From Luteimicrobium sp042670205 (GTDB lineage Bacteria; Actinomycetota; Actinomycetes; Actinomycetales; Cellulomonadaceae): 64,000 nucleotides of DNA. The DNA is taken from NCBI RefSeq assembly GCF_042670205.1, contig NZ_JBHUWD010000005.1, positions 90,459-154,458 of the forward strand, in the 5' to 3' direction. Of the stretch, positions 61,255-64,000 are shown piece by piece (position 1 is the first letter of the stretch; every line of letters starts with the position of its first letter). A program made the position numbers and the translations under genes. The notes beneath the pieces were generated by a model. The model made no database searches, had not been told where the DNA came from, and saw only the letters and a program-made list of their open reading frames with translations.

Positions 61255-62151
61255 TCAGGCACCCGTCGCTGCCGGGAGCGGCGTCGCCGCGTACTGCGAC
61301 CAGCTGCCCGCGTAGAGCCGCGCGCGGCCGAGCCCCACGTGCTCGAGCGCGAGCAGCGTGTGGCACGCGGTCACCCCGGAGCCGCACATCGAGACGACCT
61401 CGCCCGCCTCCACGGCGTCGGCCGTCACGCCGGCCGCCGCGAACCGGTCCCGCAGCGCGCCCACGGGGAGCAGGTGCCCGCGCTCGTCCACGTTCTCGCG
61501 GCACGGCACGCTCACCGCGCCCGGCACGTGCCCGACGCGCGGGTCGACGTCCGCTCCCTCGCCCCGGAAGCGCTCGGCGGGCCGCGCGTCGAGGACGACG
61601 GTCGCGTCGTCGCGCGTGCCCGGTGCGACCTCGTCGATGGTCACGAGGAGGTCCGCCGGCCACGACCGCGGGGTGAACGTCGCGGGCTCGCGCGCGACGA
61701 CGTCCGTCGTGACGCCGCCCGCCCACGCCCGGACCTCGGGCGCGAAGAACCCGCCGTCGAGGAGCGCGGCGTCGTGCCCGAGGGCGCGCAGCAACCACAC
61801 GAGGCGGGCCGCGATGACGCCGCCCGCGTCGTCGTACGCGACGACGGTCGTGCCGTCGCCGATGCCGAACGAGCCCATGCCTCGCGCGAACACGTCGGGG
61901 TGCGGCAGCGGGTGGCGGCCGTCGGCCGCGGTGGCGGGGCCCGCGAGCCACGCGTCGAGGTCCACGTACACCGCTCCCGGCAGGTGCCCCTCCGCGTAAG
62001 CGGCGTGGGCGGCGCTGCCGTCGGGGTCCGTGAGGTACCAGCGCACGTCCGCCAGGACGACGTGCGGACCCGCCCCACCGCCGGGCGCGTGCGTGGCGAG
62101 CCAGGCCGCGTCGACGACGGGCGGGATGCGAGGGGCGACAGGCGGGGTCAC
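61255..62151 (-). CDS. sseA: 3-mercaptopyruvate/thiosulfate sulfurtransferase
   Basis: 298 aa tandem rhodanese. The active-site loop is CGSGVT with C256, a sequence usual for mercaptopyruvate sulfurtransferases (thiosulfate types tend to have CRKGVT). The inactive N-terminal rhodanese domain opens HVVLADVRWY and has HLPGAVYVDLD. GTG 62151 follows TAGGGT by 6 nt. It handles sulfane sulfur in cysteine degradation or cyanide detoxification. A 65 bp palindrome lies 28 bp upstream. Confidence 0.92.
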   Translation of the reverse strand: MTPPVAPRIPPVVDAAWLATHAPGGGAGPHVVLADVRWYLTDPDGSAAHAAYAEGHLPGAVYVDLDAWLAGPATAADGRHPLPHPDVFARGMGSFGIGDGTTVVAYDDAGGVIAARLVWLLRALGHDAALLDGGFFAPEVRAWAGGVTTDVVAREPATFTPRSWPADLLVTIDEVAPGTRDDATVVLDARPAERFRGEGADVDPRVGHVPGAVSVPCRENVDERGHLLPVGALRDRFAAAGVTADAVEAGEVVSMCGSGVTACHTLLALEHVGLGRARLYAGSWSQYAATPLPAATGA

Positions 62152-62157
62152 GCTCCG

Positions 62158-62163
62158 ACCCTA
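62158..62163 (-). promoter_or_regulatory. candidate -10 box of sulfurtransferase gene
   Basis: TAGGGT on the minus strand, 6 nt before GTG 62151. The palindrome begins 16 bp further upstream, where a -35 region would be. Confidence 0.4.
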
Positions 62164-62178
62164 GCGCTCACCCCCTCT

Positions 62179-62243
62179 CCCGTGAGTGCGTACTTTTTGC
62201 GCGACACGCCGGGAGTGTCGCGCACAAAGTACGCACTCACGGG
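62179..62243. repeat. large palindrome, family 2
   Basis: 65 bp: two 29 nt arms (62179-62207 and 62215-62243) with one mismatch and a 7 nt loop GCCGGGA. Arm core GTGAGTGCGTACTTT and GCGCGACAC. Single copy in this window, between divergent genes. It is not a typical terminator position. Confidence 0.9.
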
Positions 62244-62290
62244 GGCGGGTGGAGCGGTGGGTGGGTGGGGGCCGGGCCTCGCGCGTCGGG

Positions 62291-62324
62291 TAGCCTGAGA
62301 CATCAGGTCATCAGACAAGTTGTC
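62291..62324 (+). promoter_or_regulatory. gntR promoter and candidate operator
   Basis: TAGCCT (62291-62296) is the likely -10 box. Around the expected start lies CATCAG-GT-CATCAG followed by the perfect palindrome GACAAGTTGTC (62314-62324). This would fit autoregulation by the FCD-type GntR protein. Confidence 0.5.
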
Positions 62325-62344
62325 GTCCCGTCCCGGAGGTCTCC

Positions 62345-63127
62345 GTGCCGCTCCAGCGCGCGTCGCTCGCCGACCAGGCCGCCGACGTCCTCGCCGACCG
62401 CATCGCCGCGGGCGAGTGGCCCGTCGGGAGTCCCCTGCCGGGCGAGCACGCCCTCGCCGCCGAGCTCGGCGTCGGGCGCTCGACCGTCCGCGAGGCGGTG
62501 CGCGCGCTGACGTCGCGTGGGCTGGTCCGGGCGCGGCAGGGCGCCGGGGTGTTCGTGACCGCGACCACGCCGACCCCCGACTGGGACGACCTGCTCGTGC
62601 GCACCCGGGTGGCGGACGTCGTCGAGGCGCGCGTCGCGATCGAGGTCCAGGCCGCGCGCCTCGCGGCCGCGCGGCGGACCCCGGCCGACCTCGGAGCGCT
62701 GCGGGCAGCGCTCGTCGCCCGCCGCGAGGTCGAGCGTGCGACCGGCCCCGGGTCCGACGACGGGCCCTACGTCGACGCGGACCTGCGGTTCCACGCCGCG
62801 GTCGTCGAGGCGTCGCACAACCCGGTGCTCGTCGAGCTGTTCGCGGCGTTCGCGCCCCGCGTGCGCACCGCCATGCTGGAGCTGCTCGCACTCGCCGGCG
62901 CCGGGTCGCCGCACCACCACGACCAGGACGCGCACGTCGCGATCGTCCGCGCGGTCGAGGATCGCGAGCCCGACGTCGCGGCCGCGGCGGCGTCCGAGCA
63001 CCTGCACGGGGTCCTGGACGCGCTCGCCGGGCCTTCCTCGTCGGCGGCTCCCGGCGGCGCCGGCGCCGCCGACCCCGAGCCCATCCCCGAGCCCGACCTC
63101 GACCCCGACCCCGAGGAGACCCGGTGA
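62345..63127 (+). CDS. FadR/FCD-type GntR transcriptional regulator
   Basis: 260 aa. The winged-helix part has LADRIAAGEWPVGSPLPGE and GVGRSTVREAVRALTSRG; the FCD effector domain has VVEARVAIEVQAARLAA, FHAAVVEASHNPVLVELF and HVAIVRAVEDRE, with His residues that bind metal in many FCD proteins. The last 35 residues are Pro/Asp/Glu-rich and probably disordered. GTG 62345 has a GGAGG site. It overlaps the ABC ATPase by 4 bp; the ATPase may be part of its regulon. Confidence 0.9.
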   Translation: MPLQRASLADQAADVLADRIAAGEWPVGSPLPGEHALAAELGVGRSTVREAVRALTSRGLVRARQGAGVFVTATTPTPDWDDLLVRTRVADVVEARVAIEVQAARLAAARRTPADLGALRAALVARREVERATGPGSDDGPYVDADLRFHAAVVEASHNPVLVELFAAFAPRVRTAMLELLALAGAGSPHHHDQDAHVAIVRAVEDREPDVAAAAASEHLHGVLDALAGPSSSAAPGGAGAADPEPIPEPDLDPDPEETR

Positions 63128-63927
63128 ACGACGCCGTCCTGCGCCTCGACCACGTGTTCGTGGTCCGCACGGCCAACGTCCTGCTCGACGACGTGACCCT
63201 CGAGGTCCGCGCGGGCGAGCACTGGGCGCTCCTCGGCCCGAACGGCGCAGGCAAGTCGACGATGCTCGGGCTCGTCGGCGCCCAGACGCACCCGACGCGC
63301 GGCACGGTCGACGTGCTGGGCCACCGCATCGGGCGCGTCGAGCTGCAGGCGCTGCGCCGCGAGATCGGGCACGTGGACCCGCGCCACCCCGTGCGCGGCC
63401 CGCTGACCGTCGAGGAGGTCGTGCTCACCGGCCTCACGGGCACGAACCTCACGATGCTGCGCTGGGAGCCGTCCGACGAGCAGCGCGCGCACGTGCGGGC
63501 GCTGGTCGACCAGCTCGGCCTGGGCAGCAAGGCGGACCGCCCGTGGGCCGTCCTGTCGCAGGGCGAGCGAGGCCGGGCGCTCATCGCCCGCGCCCTGGTC
63601 AACGAGCCGCGGCTCCTGCTGCTCGACGAGCCCGCGACCGGTCTCGACGTCGCCGCGCGCGAGCAACTCCTCGAGACGGTGGACCACCTGCACACCCTCT
63701 GGCCCGACCTGACCTCCGTCCTGGTGACCCACCACCTGGAGGAGCTCCCGGTCACGACGACGCACGCGGCGCTGCTGCGTCAGGGTCGCCTGGTCGCGGT
63801 GGGCGCGGCCGACGACGTCCTCACGACCGAGCAGGTGAGCGCGACCTTCGACCACCCCATCCGGATCGCGCGCGAGCACGGCCGGTGGCGTGCGTCGTCG
63901 GGCAGGACGGCCCTCCCCACCTCCTGA
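63124..63927 (+). CDS. ABC transporter ATP-binding protein (single-domain, YlmA-like)
   Basis: 267 aa. Walker A GPNGAGKS at 38-45, signature LSQGERGR, Walker B LLLLDEPATGLD and VLVTHHLEEL (H-loop) are intact. The pattern VDHLHTLWPDLTSVLVTHHLEELP (shown by TSVLVTHHLEEL) resembles the YlmA/ModF-like ATPases that lack an adjacent permease. No permease gene follows in the window. The GTG start at 63124 overlaps the gntR stop. Confidence 0.9.
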   Translation: MNDAVLRLDHVFVVRTANVLLDDVTLEVRAGEHWALLGPNGAGKSTMLGLVGAQTHPTRGTVDVLGHRIGRVELQALRREIGHVDPRHPVRGPLTVEEVVLTGLTGTNLTMLRWEPSDEQRAHVRALVDQLGLGSKADRPWAVLSQGERGRALIARALVNEPRLLLLDEPATGLDVAAREQLLETVDHLHTLWPDLTSVLVTHHLEELPVTTTHAALLRQGRLVAVGAADDVLTTEQVSATFDHPIRIAREHGRWRASSGRTALPTS

Positions 63928-63946
63928 GAGCTCACCCCCCGACCCC

Positions 63947-64000
63947 GCGAAGTACCCCGGCATCCGGGGTACTTCGCGAAGTACCCCGGATGCCGGGGTA
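63947..64000. repeat. tandem palindromes, family 3, running off the window
   Basis: GCGAAGTACCCCGG / CCGGGGTACTTCGC arms with a 3 nt spacer CAT (63947-63977). A second unit with spacer ATG overlaps at 63976 and is cut by the window edge. It lies 19 bp after the ABC ATPase stop and may also terminate transcription. Confidence 0.85.

Noticed and set aside
1..64000. tRNA, rRNA or known riboswitches
   Set aside because: I looked for tRNA-like cloverleaf segments and conserved riboswitch cores in intergenic regions and saw none; a covariance-model scan would be needed to exclude small RNAs.

Overview
This is very GC-rich DNA with actinobacterial marker genes: two WhiB Fe-S regulators, LytR-CpsA-Psr (LCP) wall ligases, a DUF3499/DUF5719/TIGR03089 neighbourhood and a mycothiol-type DinB-fold protein. 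With the cellobiose-utilisation operon it points to a cellulolytic member of the Micrococcales (Cellulomonas / Cellulosimicrobium / Isoptericola / Oerskovia type). The genus is an inference. Ten Ns at 42747-42756 show that this is a scaffolded draft.

Layout. (1) 1-8 kb: dTDP-rhamnose genes rmlD (cut by the window edge), rmlC and rmlB; UDP-galactopyranose mutase glf; two GT2 glycosyltransferases, one GlfT1-like; and a secreted PGRP-type amidase. (2) 8-26 kb, minus strand: a neighbourhood I recall as conserved in actinobacteria (Trm112-like, manB, DUF3499, metallopeptidase-like, DUF5719, GT2/membrane giant, whiB2). It is interrupted at 9.77-19.2 kb by a five-gene glycan module: FkbM methyltransferase, two polysaccharide pyruvyl transferases, a polysialyltransferase-like/HAD fusion, and a GT42-like/GT8 fusion. 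(3) 26-33 kb: TIGR03089, a glycosyltransferase, two LCP proteins, purE/purK and GtrA. (4) 33-39 kb: two two-component systems and a DUF559-type protein. (5) 39-45.6 kb: a MacB-like ABC exporter, the assembly gap, two small membrane proteins, GlpF and WhiB1. (6) 45.6-53.4 kb: a PdtaS-type kinase, then the ceb operon (cebEFG, a GH1 beta-glucosidase, a LacI regulator) preceded by two CebR-type operators. (7) 53.5-64 kb: an AlkZ-like protein, bifunctional PutA, an aldo/keto reductase, glutamate dehydrogenase, a DinB-fold protein, a sulfurtransferase, a GntR regulator and an ABC ATPase.

How the genes work together. Regions 1-3 supply activated sugars (dTDP-Rha, UDP-Galf, mannose-1-P), transferases and LCP ligases for a surface glycopolymer. 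PutA and glutamate dehydrogenase together take proline to 2-oxoglutarate. The ceb operon imports and hydrolyses cellobiose under local repression.

Most unusual content. A 40-50 bp palindromic repeat occurs four times. One copy supplies the stop codon of a gene. Another is inserted in frame, 14 codons long, in the linker between the two enzymes of PutA. Two other large palindromes lie near 62.2 kb and at the right edge. About sixteen genes have a TANNNT -10 box 6-8 nt before the start codon, which suggests widespread leaderless transcription.
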